From: Clostridium sp. DL-VIII
GTDB taxonomy: Bacteria > Bacillota > Clostridia > Clostridiales > Clostridiaceae
DNA: 64,000 nt
Assembly (NCBI RefSeq): GCF_000230835.1
Contig: NZ_CM001240.1
Location: forward strand, 6,279,779-6,343,778
Direction: 5' to 3'
The position numbers and the translations under genes were made by a program. Below the pieces are notes generated by a model that was given only the letters and a program-made list of their open reading frames with translations, was not told the origin of the DNA and ran no database searches. This document shows positions 38,594 through 47,538 of this stretch, piece by piece; the stretch's first letter is position 1; each line of letters begins with the position of its first letter.

Positions 38594-39775
38594 CTAGGCT
38601 TTTATGCTTTCAATAATATAATCTACCTCAGTTTCTGTTAACTCTGGATAAACTGGTATTGCAAAAGTTCTATGAGATAAGTATTCAGCAACCGGCATAT
38701 CGCCTTCTTTATATCCAAGATCCTTATATACCTTTTGTAAATGCAATGGAACTGGATAATAAACTCCAGTTGCAACTCCTTTTTCTTTAAGCTTTGTAAG
38801 CATAGTTTCCCTATCCTCGCATTGAAGCACATATTGGTGATATATAGGGTCATTTTCTTTATCCACAACCGGTGTTACCACATTTGAATTCTTTAGTTTT
38901 TCATCATATATTTTAGCTATTTTTCTTCTTCCTTCATTCCACTTATCTAAATGTGGCAATTTAACCCTTAGAATTGCTGCCTGAATAGCATCTAATCTAG
39001 AATTGAAGCCAATTAAATAGTTATAATATTTTAAAGGATTATATACTGTATCATCGCCATCCTTAGAAGTTTCTATTTCTTCTTTTATATTATTCAAGAA
39101 GTTAAAAGCTTTTTGTCCATTTTCTCCACTTCCATGGGTTCTTAAGGCTCTTGCTACTATAGCTATATTATCATCATTTGTAACTATCATACCACCATCT
39201 CCGGCACATGATAAATTTTTAGTTGGGAAAAATGAGAAGCATGCTGCATCGCCTAAAGTTCCTATCATCTTTCCTTTATATTTAGATCCCACTGCTTGAG
39301 CCGCATCTTCTATAACTTTTAAATTATGTTTCTTTGCTATTTCATTTATTTCATCCATTCTAGCACTTTGCCCAAAAATATGGACAGGTATAATGGCTTT
39401 TGTTTTCTTAGTGATCTTTTCTTCTATCTTAGCTGGATCTATATTAAATGTTTCTTTTTCCACATCAACAAAAACTGGAGTCGCACCAACTGCTGAAATA
39501 GACTCTGCTGAAGCAAAATATGTAAATGTAGAAGTTATTACTTCATCTCCGCTTCCTATCCCCAAAGATTTTAATGCAATAACTAATGCATCTGTTCCAT
39601 TTCCTACTGATATTGCATGCTTAACACCTATATATTCTGCAAATTCCTTTTCAAATTCTACTACGTTCTTACCCATAATATAATTTGCAGAAGAAAGTAC
39701 TTCTTTAGTTACTCTATCTAAATCTTCAGAAACAGATTTATATTGAGCTTTTAAATCAATTAATGGAATATTCAT
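38594..39775 (-). CDS. wbpE: WbpE-like DegT/DnrJ/EryC1 sugar aminotransferase
   Basis: A 393-residue PLP-dependent sugar aminotransferase. It starts MNIPLIDLKAQY; the PLP-binding Asp is in VIEDAAQAVG (about Asp157) and the Schiff-base Lys in FFPTKNLSCAGDGG (about Lys186). In the Wbp pathway it adds an amino group at C3 of the oxidised UDP-GlcNAc-uronate. It is the first gene of wbpE-wbpD-wbpA. The NAD-dependent WbpB oxidoreductase that makes its 3-keto substrate is not present nearby. RBS AAGGAG. Confidence 0.85.
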   Translation of the reverse strand: MNIPLIDLKAQYKSVSEDLDRVTKEVLSSANYIMGKNVVEFEKEFAEYIGVKHAISVGNGTDALVIALKSLGIGSGDEVITSTFTYFASAESISAVGATPVFVDVEKETFNIDPAKIEEKITKKTKAIIPVHIFGQSARMDEINEIAKKHNLKVIEDAAQAVGSKYKGKMIGTLGDAACFSFFPTKNLSCAGDGGMIVTNDDNIAIVARALRTHGSGENGQKAFNFLNNIKEEIETSKDGDDTVYNPLKYYNYLIGFNSRLDAIQAAILRVKLPHLDKWNEGRRKIAKIYDEKLKNSNVVTPVVDKENDPIYHQYVLQCEDRETMLTKLKEKGVATGVYYPVPLHLQKVYKDLGYKEGDMPVAEYLSHRTFAIPVYPELTETEVDYIIESIKA

Positions 39776-39952
39776 TTTCCTCGCTCCTTAATTTTACGAA
39801 AATATGTTATTTTTATAATAATTCTTCTTATTTATTGAAGAGTTATACATTTATCATTTTAACTCAACTAAACTTAGCAAATATTCAAATTTTATCCAAA
39901 ACGTCTTTCATTCCAAAAAACTAACATGAATATTTTAACATACTTATTTTCA

Positions 39953-40082
39953 ATTAACAACGTACTCTTGATAAGTTAAGAATTATAAGTTAAAAGTTAT
40001 GAGTTAATGTTGAAATCTCTTTCAGAAATTTCTTGAATTATGTTTTTTGAAAAGCCAGTAGCTTTCCTTCCTCAACTCATAA
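39953..40082. repeat. Intergenic repeat (copy R6) reaching into the helicase gene end
   Basis: Contains AAGTTATGAGTT and its exact complement AACTCATAACTT about 65 bases apart, around a GAAATCTCT-TTC-AGAAATTTC hairpin (one mismatch). The right arm supplies the helicase stop codon. The remainder of 39776-40076 has no gene. Confidence 0.5.
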
Positions 40083-42362
40083 CTTGCCAATGGGGTACCA
40101 CTCACTAGGCAGTAATACTTTATAATTGTTGCTTACATATCTGTCATCAATAAGCAAAACTCTGCCTTTATCATTTTCTGTTCTTATTACTCTCCCTGCA
40201 GCTTGTTGTACTTTATTTATTCCTGGGAATATGTATGCATACTCATATCCACGTTCTCTATAAAATTCTTTTATAACTTCATTTTTCATATCTATCATTG
40301 GATAGCCTACACCTATTATAACGCTTCCTATTAGTTGCTCTCCTGGCAAATCTATACCTTCTGAGAACATACCTCCAAGTACGCAAAACATCAGCAAGTT
40401 ATTCTTTATTTTAAACTCATTTAAAAATTCACTCTTCTCTTCCTCACTCATGTTTTTCTTCTGCTTTACAAATTCGAAGCCTTCAATAGGAGATTTGCCT
40501 ATTTCCTCATATAATAATTCCATATATGCATATGATGGTGAGAAAATCATGTAATTTCCCAGCTTATCTTTCACAAAATCTAAAATCTTATCTTTAACCA
40601 ATTTCAATGTTCTTTGTCTATGCGAATATCTAATATTAATTGGGCTAACATAAACTTTTAAATTTTCTTTATTAAAAGGCGATGGAAGTTTTATTCTATA
40701 AGTTTCATCAGTACCTCCAAGCATTTCAATATAATATTTTAGTGGTGTTAGTGTCGCTGAAAAGAATATTACTGAATTACATCGTTTTAAATATTCTTTT
40801 AAGTTTTTAGCTGGATTTATACAATATAATGTTAACATAAGTTCTTGTGCTTCTTTTTCCATGCAAGTCCTGTAATTTTCGTCATATAACTGCATTGTAG
40901 AAACGAAAGCATTTATGTCAAAGTATAACTGCAATATTTCTTCATATCCTTCAAATTTGTTTCCTCTTACTAAAATTTCTTCACTCTCTCTTAGATATAA
41001 TTGTAAGTGCTTACTTAGTTCACTTGGTAAGCCTTCCTCACAAAGCCATGTTACTTCTTTATCTTCACACTCATTTCTTAATTCAACAAAATAATCGTTG
41101 ATTTTTCTTAATATAGCATGTAATTTATTAAGTTTGCCTTTAGTTAACTTTTTGCACTTTAATATTTCATTCTTACATAAAGATGCAGAATACATGTTTC
41201 TTGACCTATCTATTAAATTATGCGCTTCATCAACTAGGACTATATTCCCTTTGCTTTCTAGCACACGCGTTAATGATACCCTCGGATCAAAAATATAATT
41301 GTAATCTCCAATAATTCCATCGCAATAAAGGCTTAAGTCTAAAGATAACTCAAAAGGACACACTTCATATCTTTCAGCATATTCCTGCAATATTTCCCTG
41401 GAAATTCTTTCTTCATTCTCTAAAATATAAAATATTACTTCTTTCACCTTACCATAATAGTTCTTTGCATATTTACATTTCTCTGGATTGCAATCAAAGT
41501 TATCATTGCTGCATATTTTTTCTTTAGCAGTAATTACTATGCTCTTAAACTTCAAGCCCTTTGTCCTCAATCTTTCAAACGTTTCCTCTGCAACCTGCCT
41601 ATTTATGGTCTTAGCTGTTAGATATATAATCCGCTCACCAATCTCCTCTCCTAAAGCCTTTACTGCCGGAAATATCGTTGATATTGTTTTTCCTATACCA
41701 GTCGGTGCCTGCGCAAATAGAATTTCTTTTTCCTTCATCGTCTGATATGATATATTTATTAGTTTTCTTTGTCCTTCTCTATACTTATCAAAAGGAAAAC
41801 TAAGAGTTCTTATAGACTCATTTCTTCTATTTTTTTGTTGATAAATCAAACTAACAAATTTCTCATATTCCTCTAATATTGCTTCTATAAACTTCTCTAA
41901 TTCTTCTATAGTAAATTGTTTTTCAAAACTTTTAACTTCACTTGTTTCAAGCTGCACGTACGATAACCTTACATAAATATTTTGAATATTATTTTGTTTA
42001 CAATAAATTAAAGCATATACTTTTGCCTGCGCCCAGTGTACTTCATTCAAATCATCTATATATGCAAAGTTTTTATAGGTTGATTTAATTTCCTCAATTA
42101 TTATTCTATCATCCTGTATTATAATCCCATCTGCTCGTCCTTCAATATTTATTAAACTCTTCTTTGTTTCAAAGACATAACTTAAATATACTTCTTTTTC
42201 ATAATTTTTATAAATACTCAAATTATCATCTTGAAGTTTTTGATGTGCCTTTGTACCTTCCACCGCTCTGGCACTTCCCGAAAATCTATTATCTATGTCA
42301 CCACTCTTAAGACAGAACTCAACTAGATTTCTTACAGATTCCTTTATTATAACCTTATCCAT
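40077..42362 (-). CDS. XPD/DinG-family iron-sulfur helicase with N-terminal PD-(D/E)XK nuclease domain
   Basis: A 761-residue ATP-dependent DNA helicase. Residues 1-175 form a RecB/Cas4-like nuclease domain with His40, GRADGII (Asp78) and EEIKST (Glu90/91, Lys93). The helicase part has Walker A APTGIGKT (219-226), four cysteines fitting an Fe-S cluster (Cys284, 291, 296, 335), DEAH (378-381) and a C-terminal QAAGRVIR motif. Such proteins are thought to process branched or damaged DNA. The last codons and stop lie inside repeat R6. RBS GAGGAG. It stands alone, with DUF1836 upstream. Confidence 0.9.
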   Translation of the reverse strand: MDKVIIKESVRNLVEFCLKSGDIDNRFSGSARAVEGTKAHQKLQDDNLSIYKNYEKEVYLSYVFETKKSLINIEGRADGIIIQDDRIIIEEIKSTYKNFAYIDDLNEVHWAQAKVYALIYCKQNNIQNIYVRLSYVQLETSEVKSFEKQFTIEELEKFIEAILEEYEKFVSLIYQQKNRRNESIRTLSFPFDKYREGQRKLINISYQTMKEKEILFAQAPTGIGKTISTIFPAVKALGEEIGERIIYLTAKTINRQVAEETFERLRTKGLKFKSIVITAKEKICSNDNFDCNPEKCKYAKNYYGKVKEVIFYILENEERISREILQEYAERYEVCPFELSLDLSLYCDGIIGDYNYIFDPRVSLTRVLESKGNIVLVDEAHNLIDRSRNMYSASLCKNEILKCKKLTKGKLNKLHAILRKINDYFVELRNECEDKEVTWLCEEGLPSELSKHLQLYLRESEEILVRGNKFEGYEEILQLYFDINAFVSTMQLYDENYRTCMEKEAQELMLTLYCINPAKNLKEYLKRCNSVIFFSATLTPLKYYIEMLGGTDETYRIKLPSPFNKENLKVYVSPINIRYSHRQRTLKLVKDKILDFVKDKLGNYMIFSPSYAYMELLYEEIGKSPIEGFEFVKQKKNMSEEEKSEFLNEFKIKNNLLMFCVLGGMFSEGIDLPGEQLIGSVIIGVGYPMIDMKNEVIKEFYRERGYEYAYIFPGINKVQQAAGRVIRTENDKGRVLLIDDRYVSNNYKVLLPSEWYPIGKL

Positions 42363-42441
42363 CTCTATTCTCCTCTGTAATAACTTCTAACACTATTTCG
42401 AATAATATAAGTTAACTTTTAGTTCTTTACCTTACACGTAA

Positions 42442-42495
42442 AACACTTACTTAATTTGTATTATAACTATTTAGACATCAAATTAAGTAAGTGTT
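42442..42495 (-). terminator. Terminator after the DUF1836 gene
   Basis: A perfect 16-bp stem (AACACTTACTTAATTT and complement) encloses a 22-base loop, followed by a short TTTT run on the minus strand, 27 bases after the stop. Confidence 0.7.
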
Positions 42496-42521
42496 CTTAA
42501 CATATTTATATATTTATTTTA

Positions 42522-43112
42522 CTATTCTGTTTCATACTCATTAACTATTTTTTGAACTAACTTTTTAATAACGCTTGCTTGAGCTATTAGTGAAAGAACT
42601 AATAAGAAAATCTTTATTCTCTCTTCATCATCTTCTTTCAAATCGAAATTTTTAATTATTTCTTCTATTTTCTTCTCATGGTTTAAGGAAGTTAAAAAGT
42701 AATCATCAAAGCTTTCTTTTTGTATTTGTGTAAACGTCTTGTAAGCATCTTCCCATGATAATATATCATCATTTCTATCATTTATTTCATTGAAAGCAAG
42801 TCTAAAAACCTTTTTTATTTCTTCTGTAGTCAAGAGTGGTCTCATATAACCTAGTAATACTAACTGAACTAAATGCATTTTAGTATATCCTCGTTTTTTA
42901 CCATCCTCTGGTTTTGTTATAACTTCGCTTTTAGTATAATTTTGAACTATGTTATTAGTAAACCTTTCATCCACAAATTTATCATTCAAATAATCTATTA
43001 CTTGGGATAAAAACAAATCATATTTAGGAAGCTCTTCATATGAGACTGAACTATTTTTGGACATTTCCTCCGCTAACTCTTTTATATAATTAGAATCAAA
43101 TTTTTTTCCCAT
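42522..43112 (-). CDS. DUF1836 domain protein
   Basis: A 196-residue cytoplasmic protein with the DUF1836 region: TNNIVQNYTKSEVI followed by RGYTKMHLVQLVLLGYMRPLLTTEEIKKVF (about residues 55-110), which looks like a MerR-type winged helix. Function unknown; a transcription factor is plausible. The start at 43112 follows AGGTG by 6 bases. It has its own strong terminator, so it is probably monocistronic. Confidence 0.75.
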   Translation of the reverse strand: MGKKFDSNYIKELAEEMSKNSSVSYEELPKYDLFLSQVIDYLNDKFVDERFTNNIVQNYTKSEVITKPEDGKKRGYTKMHLVQLVLLGYMRPLLTTEEIKKVFRLAFNEINDRNDDILSWEDAYKTFTQIQKESFDDYFLTSLNHEKKIEEIIKNFDLKEDDEERIKIFLLVLSLIAQASVIKKLVQKIVNEYETE

Positions 43113-43505
43113 TTTATACACCTATACTTTCCAATTTTAAATATATATAGATTATATAGTAATTATGAACTCGTTACAAGTTACTTTAAACAGCGTGTTA
43201 CTAATTTATTTTTCCTAAATATATATTTTCCCAAATTATTATAATTATGTGATTAATGAAATCCTAAGTAGACTAGTAGCAAAAAAATATCTAATTTATG
43301 TAATTGCTCGACATTATCACTTATATTCTCCGCGTTTCTGCAAAATAGTTAATATACTGATTTTATTCTTTTTTTTGTAAATAAATTTAGCATATTATAG
43401 ACAATTTGCTTACTTTACATATTAATATTTTTCAATTGTTGTTATAAGTTGGATTTATTGATTTATTTTTTAAAATCCCCACTATAATTTAGTAAATAAA
43501 TTCTC
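43113..43505. other. Gene-free upstream region between divergent DUF1836 gene and abrB
   Basis: A very A+T-rich stretch with no open frame, tRNA or strong hairpin. The abrB promoters begin at its right edge. Confidence 0.5.
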
Positions 43506-43534
43506 TTGACTTTTCTAAAATATGGTAGTATATT
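43506..43534 (+). promoter_or_regulatory. abrB promoter P1
   Basis: TTGACT (43506-43511) and TATATT (43529-43534) are 17 bases apart, 135 bases before the abrB start. Confidence 0.6.
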
Positions 43535-43596
43535 TTATATAAGATGTTTATTAAGGTTGAAATTTGTAATTTCTTATAAATAAAGAGAAATATCCA

Positions 43597-43625
43597 TTGA
43601 CTTTATATTACATACTTGGTAATAT
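43597..43625 (+). promoter_or_regulatory. abrB promoter P2
   Basis: TTGACT (43597-43602) and TAATAT (43620-43625) are 17 bases apart, with a predicted start near 43632. Tandem promoters are also found at Bacillus abrB. Confidence 0.6.
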
Positions 43626-43637
43626 ATCATAGTAGAA

Positions 43638-43644
43638 TGTCGAA
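43638..43644 (+). promoter_or_regulatory. Spo0A box (0A box) at abrB P2
   Basis: TGTCGAA matches the 0A-box consensus TGNCGAA exactly and lies just downstream of the predicted P2 start, the same relative place where Spo0A~P represses Bacillus abrB. Seen directly; binding is inferred. Confidence 0.6.
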
Positions 43645-43668
43645 TCATGGAATTAGGAGGAGTTTTTT

Positions 43669-43914
43669 ATGAAATCAACAGGTGTAGTTAGAAGAGTAGA
43701 TGAGTTAGGAAGAATAGTTATTCCTATAGAACTTAGAAGAACTTTAGATATTGCTGAAAAAGATGCATTAGAAATTTATGTAGACGGTGAGCAAATAATC
43801 TTAAAGAAATATGAACCAGCTTGTATTTTCTGTGGAGATGCAAGAGATGTAATTAACTACAAAGGTAAAAACATTTGTACTAAATGTTTAGATGAAATTA
43901 AAAATAACAGATAA
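43669..43914 (+). CDS. abrB: AbrB-family transition-state regulator
   Basis: An 81-residue AbrB. The N-terminal swapped-hairpin DNA-binding domain MKSTGVVRRVDELGRIVIPIELRRTL is intact; the C-terminal part has two CxxC pairs (CIFCGD and CTKCLD) that could bind a metal. AbrB represses stationary-phase and sporulation genes. Position beside rsmI and trmN6 matches Bacillus yabB-yazA-yabC-abrB, supporting orthology over other AbrB paralogues. RBS AGGAGGAG, 6 bases upstream. Confidence 0.93.
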   Translation: MKSTGVVRRVDELGRIVIPIELRRTLDIAEKDALEIYVDGEQIILKKYEPACIFCGDARDVINYKGKNICTKCLDEIKNNR

Positions 43915-43978
43915 TATTTTTATTTAATAAGTTTACCTATTGTAAAATAATAAATAAATTATATATTTATTTTTAAAG

Positions 43979-44007
43979 AGACTATCTCAATAATTTTGAG
44001 ATAGTCT
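43979..44007. terminator. Terminator between convergent abrB and rsmI
   Basis: A 12-bp perfect stem AGACTATCTCAA / TTGAGATAGTCT with a 5-base loop; a T-rich tail follows on the plus strand and TTTAAAAA-type sequence on the minus, so it may serve both genes. Confidence 0.75.
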
Positions 44008-44075
44008 TTCTTCTGCAAAATTGTTTGCTTTAATTAGATTAATGCTTTTCTCAAATAACTAAATTAAGTAATATA

Positions 44076-44921
44076 TTATATATCAGTCGAAAACTTATAC
44101 ACTTCACTTTTAGGCAATTCTCTTTCTTTAGCCACAAGTTTTATTGCTGATTTTTTATCCATTCCTTCATCTATGTGTTTTCTTATATGATCTTCAATGG
44201 ATAAACTTATCCATGCTTCTCTTTGTTCTTCCTTTATTTCCTCAAGTTTTTTTCCTTCAATTACAAGTACAAATTCTCCTCTAGGCTTATTTTCTATAAA
44301 ATACTCAATCGCCTGGCTCATAGTACCTCTAAATATTTCCTGATATATTTTTGTTAATTCTCTACATACTGCAATCTTTCTATTTCCAAATGTTTCATTT
44401 AAAAATGTTAACGTATCTAATAATCTATGCGGCGCCTCATAAAATATAATTGTCTCTTGGCTTTGCAAAAGTTCTTCTGCTACTACCTTTCGATCTTTAT
44501 TTTCTCTAGGTAAAAAGCCTCTAAATAAGAATTTAGTTGTATCTAAACCTGAATAAACTAACGCTGTAGTTATTGCTGTTGCTCCTGGAAGTACTTCAAA
44601 ATCAATCATTTTTTCTATACATCTTTCAACAATAACGCTTCCCGGATCTGATATTCCAGGTGTTCCTGCATCTGAAACCAATGCTACATTTTTACCTTCC
44701 ATAAGCAATTCTATAATTTTATCACTTTTTATCTGTTCATTAAATTTATGATAACTAATTAAAGGCTTTTTAATTTCAAAATGATTTAACAATTTTAATG
44801 TTTGTCTTGTATCTTCCGCCGCAATAAAATCAGCTTCTTGTAAAGTTTCTAATGCTCGTAATGTAATATCTTTTAAATTTCCAATTGGAGTTGGCACTAA
44901 ATATAATTTTCCATTGCTCAT
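44076..44921 (-). CDS. rsmI: 16S rRNA (cytidine(1402)-2'-O)-methyltransferase
   Basis: A 281-residue RsmI (YabC/YraL) of the tetrapyrrole-methylase fold. It begins MSNGKLYLVPTPIGNLKDITLRAL and has FIAAEDTRQT near residue 33, SDAGTPGISDPG near 80 and FYEAPHRL near 165. It methylates C1402 in the ribosomal P site. The start at 44921 has GGAGG overlapping the end of trmN6, one base away, so the pair is coupled. Confidence 0.95.
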   Translation of the reverse strand: MSNGKLYLVPTPIGNLKDITLRALETLQEADFIAAEDTRQTLKLLNHFEIKKPLISYHKFNEQIKSDKIIELLMEGKNVALVSDAGTPGISDPGSVIVERCIEKMIDFEVLPGATAITTALVYSGLDTTKFLFRGFLPRENKDRKVVAEELLQSQETIIFYEAPHRLLDTLTFLNETFGNRKIAVCRELTKIYQEIFRGTMSQAIEYFIENKPRGEFVLVIEGKKLEEIKEEQREAWISLSIEDHIRKHIDEGMDKKSAIKLVAKERELPKSEVYKFSTDI

Positions 44922-44922
44922 A

Positions 44923-45672
44923 TCATATCCTCCAGTATATTGAATCAATTTCCTTAGTATATTTTCCATTATCATCATAGACATACAATGGAGCTTCCCA
45001 TTTCAAATATGCTCCTCCATCTCTTTGTCCCTCAACCAAAACAATATTAGGCGCTTTTCCCATTTTAGGATGAATCATTTTTATCCTCTTAGGCTCTATC
45101 TTGTATTTCCTCATTAAAGTAAAAATGTCTGCTAAACGTTCCGGCCTATGTATCATGAAAAGCCTGCCATTATCTTTTAATAAAGTTCTCGCTGCATTAA
45201 TCACGTCTTCTAAATTGCATAATATTTCATGTCTGGCTATTGCCAGCTTATCATTTGGATTAATTATACCTGAATTATTCAATTTATATGGTGGATTTAC
45301 TGTAACTACATCAAACTTTTCAAGTTTCTTCAAAAAATCTACATTTTTTAAATCTTCATTTATAAAGCAAATTTTTTCATCTAAAGAATTTAGTTTCACA
45401 CTTCTTTTAGCCATTTCAACCATATCTTCCTGTATTTCCAACCCATATATACTCTTAGGCTCATACTTTCCATATATTAAAAATGGTATTATTCCTGTTC
45501 CTGTACATAGATCAATTACCCTATGCTTGTTTTTTACACAGGCAAAATCAGATAATAGTACAGCATCTATGCCAAATTTAAATCCATCCTTCTTTTGAAT
45601 CAAATTTAATCCTTTAAGTTGTAAATCATCTACTGTCTCATCTTCTTTTATATATTCTAATTTGCTATCCAT
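44923..45672 (-). CDS. trmN6: tRNA1(Val) (adenine(37)-N6)-methyltransferase-like protein
   Basis: A 249-residue class I methyltransferase (Bacillus YabB type). DLCTGTGIIPFLI near residue 54 is the SAM-binding motif I and VTVNPPY near 124 the N6-adenine catalytic motif. Its position before rsmI and near abrB matches Bacillus yabB. The YazA GIY-YIG gene found between them in Bacillus is absent. RBS GAGG, 8 bases upstream. Confidence 0.88.
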   Translation of the reverse strand: MDSKLEYIKEDETVDDLQLKGLNLIQKKDGFKFGIDAVLLSDFACVKNKHRVIDLCTGTGIIPFLIYGKYEPKSIYGLEIQEDMVEMAKRSVKLNSLDEKICFINEDLKNVDFLKKLEKFDVVTVNPPYKLNNSGIINPNDKLAIARHEILCNLEDVINAARTLLKDNGRLFMIHRPERLADIFTLMRKYKIEPKRIKMIHPKMGKAPNIVLVEGQRDGGAYLKWEAPLYVYDDNGKYTKEIDSIYWRI

Positions 45673-45795
45673 TTATTTTTCCTCTGACTTCTTCATGTGA
45701 ATTTTGCTTATACTCTTATAAATTTATTAATATTTCTATGAAATTATAGATCTTATATACATTCCACATTATAACATCGCAAATCAAATAAAAAA

Positions 45796-45823
45796 AGTCC
45801 TTCTGTATTTAAACAGAAGGACT
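45796..45823 (-). terminator. Terminator after the NlpC/P60 gene
   Basis: A perfect 11-bp stem AGTCCTTCTGT / ACAGAAGGACT with a 6-base loop, then seven T on the minus strand. Confidence 0.85.
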
Positions 45824-45865
45824 ATCTCTTGAAATCAGATGTTAACAACTAATTTCTTATGTTAA

Positions 45866-47104
45866 CTAGTTTAAAATTCTTCTTGCTGCATAAAAACTAT
45901 ATACCGGTGCTACTTTGACTACATCACCTGTTTGTGGCGCATTAATCATTTGGCCGTTCCCAACATATATTCCAACATGGCCTGGATGTGTAAATACTAA
46001 ATCTCCCGGTTGAAGCTGATCTTGACTAACAGCTTGTCCTTGATTTATTTGTGAGTAAGTTGTTCTAGATATATCAACACCTGCAGCATTTTCATATACA
46101 TATTGAGTAAATCCTGAACAATCGAAACTATTTGCACCAGTTGCTCCCCACACATATGGTTTTCCTAATTGTGCATATGCTTCATTTAAAATGGCTTGAG
46201 CATTTCCAGCTGATGGCACAGCAACTTTTGCACCTCTACTTGCTGTAGAAGTAGCAAATTTTACTTCGGCTGCTTTTTTAGTTGATACTGCAGCTTTGGC
46301 TTTCTCTATTTTATCATTTATTTCAGAAGTAACAATTTCACTCTTAATTTGATTATCTCTAATATTTCTTAATTGATCAATCGCTGCTTGAAGATCTGCT
46401 GCTGAACTATTAGAATTATCTATAACATCAAACTGAGTCTTTACAGTGTCTCTTTCTAATTGTGATAAATATTGCGCATCAAACTTACTTTTTTCATCTT
46501 TTGCTTGAGCTGATAATGTTTCCTCTTCTTTTTTCTTTCCATCTAATTCATCTAAATTAGTTTGTATTTCTTTGTTAAGCTTATCTATTTCAGATTTTTT
46601 ATCTTCTAAGGATTGAATTTTATTATTTAATTCTTCCTTTTTACTTGTAACTTCTTCTATTGCAGCTTTATCTTTACCTAATATCTTGCTCACAGCCTCT
46701 GCTCTTGAAAAGAAATCACTTGTTGATTCTGACTCAAGAATAAAATTTAAATAACTAAATTCTAAATCTCCTGATGTATACATTGCTTTAACTCTTTGTC
46801 CCAAAGCTAAATCTAATGTATTAATATCTTTCTTACATTGTTCAATATCTTTTGTAGTATTATCAATAGTATTATTTATACTTGTTATTTCTTTTTTATT
46901 TTTATCTACTGTTACTTGTAGCGGTTCTATCTGTGTATCTAAATCGTAGATCTTATTTTCAATATCTGTTATTTTACTTTGAATATCTGCATATTTTTGT
47001 CTCGAATCACTTAATTGTTGATTATCCGGCGTCGCAAACACAGGTATAGAGCTACCTACAACGATTACTGTCGCTAACGTAATAGCTAGAATTCTGCTTT
47101 TCAT
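45866..47104 (-). CDS. Secreted NlpC/P60 peptidoglycan endopeptidase with N-terminal coiled coil
   Basis: A 412-residue exported wall hydrolase of the CwlO/PcsB layout. A signal peptide (about 1-25, ending VFATPD) is followed by a long coiled coil (about 30-275) and an NlpC/P60 domain (about 300-412) with catalytic Cys329 (NSFDCSGFTQY) and His376 (HPGHVGIY). Enzymes of this layout are activated by FtsEX, and ftsE and ftsX are in the window. The best RBS (GGGAAGG) lies about 18 bases before the ATG, with a small GGTT/AACC hairpin between, which is unusual. It has its own promoter. Confidence 0.92.
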   Translation of the reverse strand: MKSRILAITLATVIVVGSSIPVFATPDNQQLSDSRQKYADIQSKITDIENKIYDLDTQIEPLQVTVDKNKKEITSINNTIDNTTKDIEQCKKDINTLDLALGQRVKAMYTSGDLEFSYLNFILESESTSDFFSRAEAVSKILGKDKAAIEEVTSKKEELNNKIQSLEDKKSEIDKLNKEIQTNLDELDGKKKEEETLSAQAKDEKSKFDAQYLSQLERDTVKTQFDVIDNSNSSAADLQAAIDQLRNIRDNQIKSEIVTSEINDKIEKAKAAVSTKKAAEVKFATSTASRGAKVAVPSAGNAQAILNEAYAQLGKPYVWGATGANSFDCSGFTQYVYENAAGVDISRTTYSQINQGQAVSQDQLQPGDLVFTHPGHVGIYVGNGQMINAPQTGDVVKVAPVYSFYAARRILN

Positions 47105-47156
47105 TCATTATCGGTTGTCAAACCTTCCCTCCTCCATCAATCTATATTCTCAGACA

Positions 47157-47185
47157 ATTATAACACTTTCAGTAAAGATGGACAA
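47157..47185 (-). promoter_or_regulatory. Promoter of the NlpC/P60 gene
   Basis: Minus-strand TTGTCC (47180-47185) and extended TGT-TATAAT (47157-47162) are 17 bases apart. Confidence 0.65.
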
Positions 47186-47393
47186 TTCTTATATCTGGCG
47201 AGAATTTAGTTTATCCTAGTAATATCTGTATATTGTCCGTATTCCCCTCTTTTTCTAACTCATTCTTTATCTTTCTCAATCTTTAAATTTTTCATCAACT
47301 AGATTAATATGTAAACTTTATATTATAATTCTTAAGTTGTAACTATATGTATTAATATTATAAATACTTGTTTTACTATGAATATCAAAATCC

Positions 47394-47422
47394 TTGACAT
47401 AAAACTCACTTGAATATATAAT
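47394..47422 (+). promoter_or_regulatory. tRNA-Pro promoter
   Basis: TTGACA and TATAAT are exact consensus hexamers 17 bases apart, ending 12 bases before the tRNA. Confidence 0.85.
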
Positions 47423-47434
47423 TATAAATGGCTA

Positions 47435-47510
47435 CGGGGTGTGGCGCAGCTGGGAGCGCGCGTGGTTTGGGACCATGAGGTCGCAGGTTCAATCCCTGTC
47501 ACCCCGACCA
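47435..47510 (+). tRNA. tRNA-Pro (anticodon TGG)
   Basis: A 76-base cloverleaf with acceptor stem CGGGGTG/CACCCCG, D arm GCGCAGCTGGGAGCGC, anticodon loop TTTGGGA giving TGG, T arm with GGTTCAATCC, and an encoded ACCA end. It has its own consensus promoter and terminator, so it is a monocistronic tRNA gene. Confidence 0.97.
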
Positions 47511-47538
47511 AAAATATTATCTAAAATATACAAATATT

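Noticed and set aside
45101..45598. Plus-strand frame of 165 codons opposite trmN6
   Set aside because: It is antisense to a methyltransferase with intact motifs, with serine-rich random-like composition.
47105..47330. Possible c-di-AMP riboswitch before the NlpC/P60 gene
   Set aside because: Such riboswitches often precede wall hydrolase genes, but none of the conserved ydaO-type sequence blocks was found and the predicted 5' leader is only about 45 bases.
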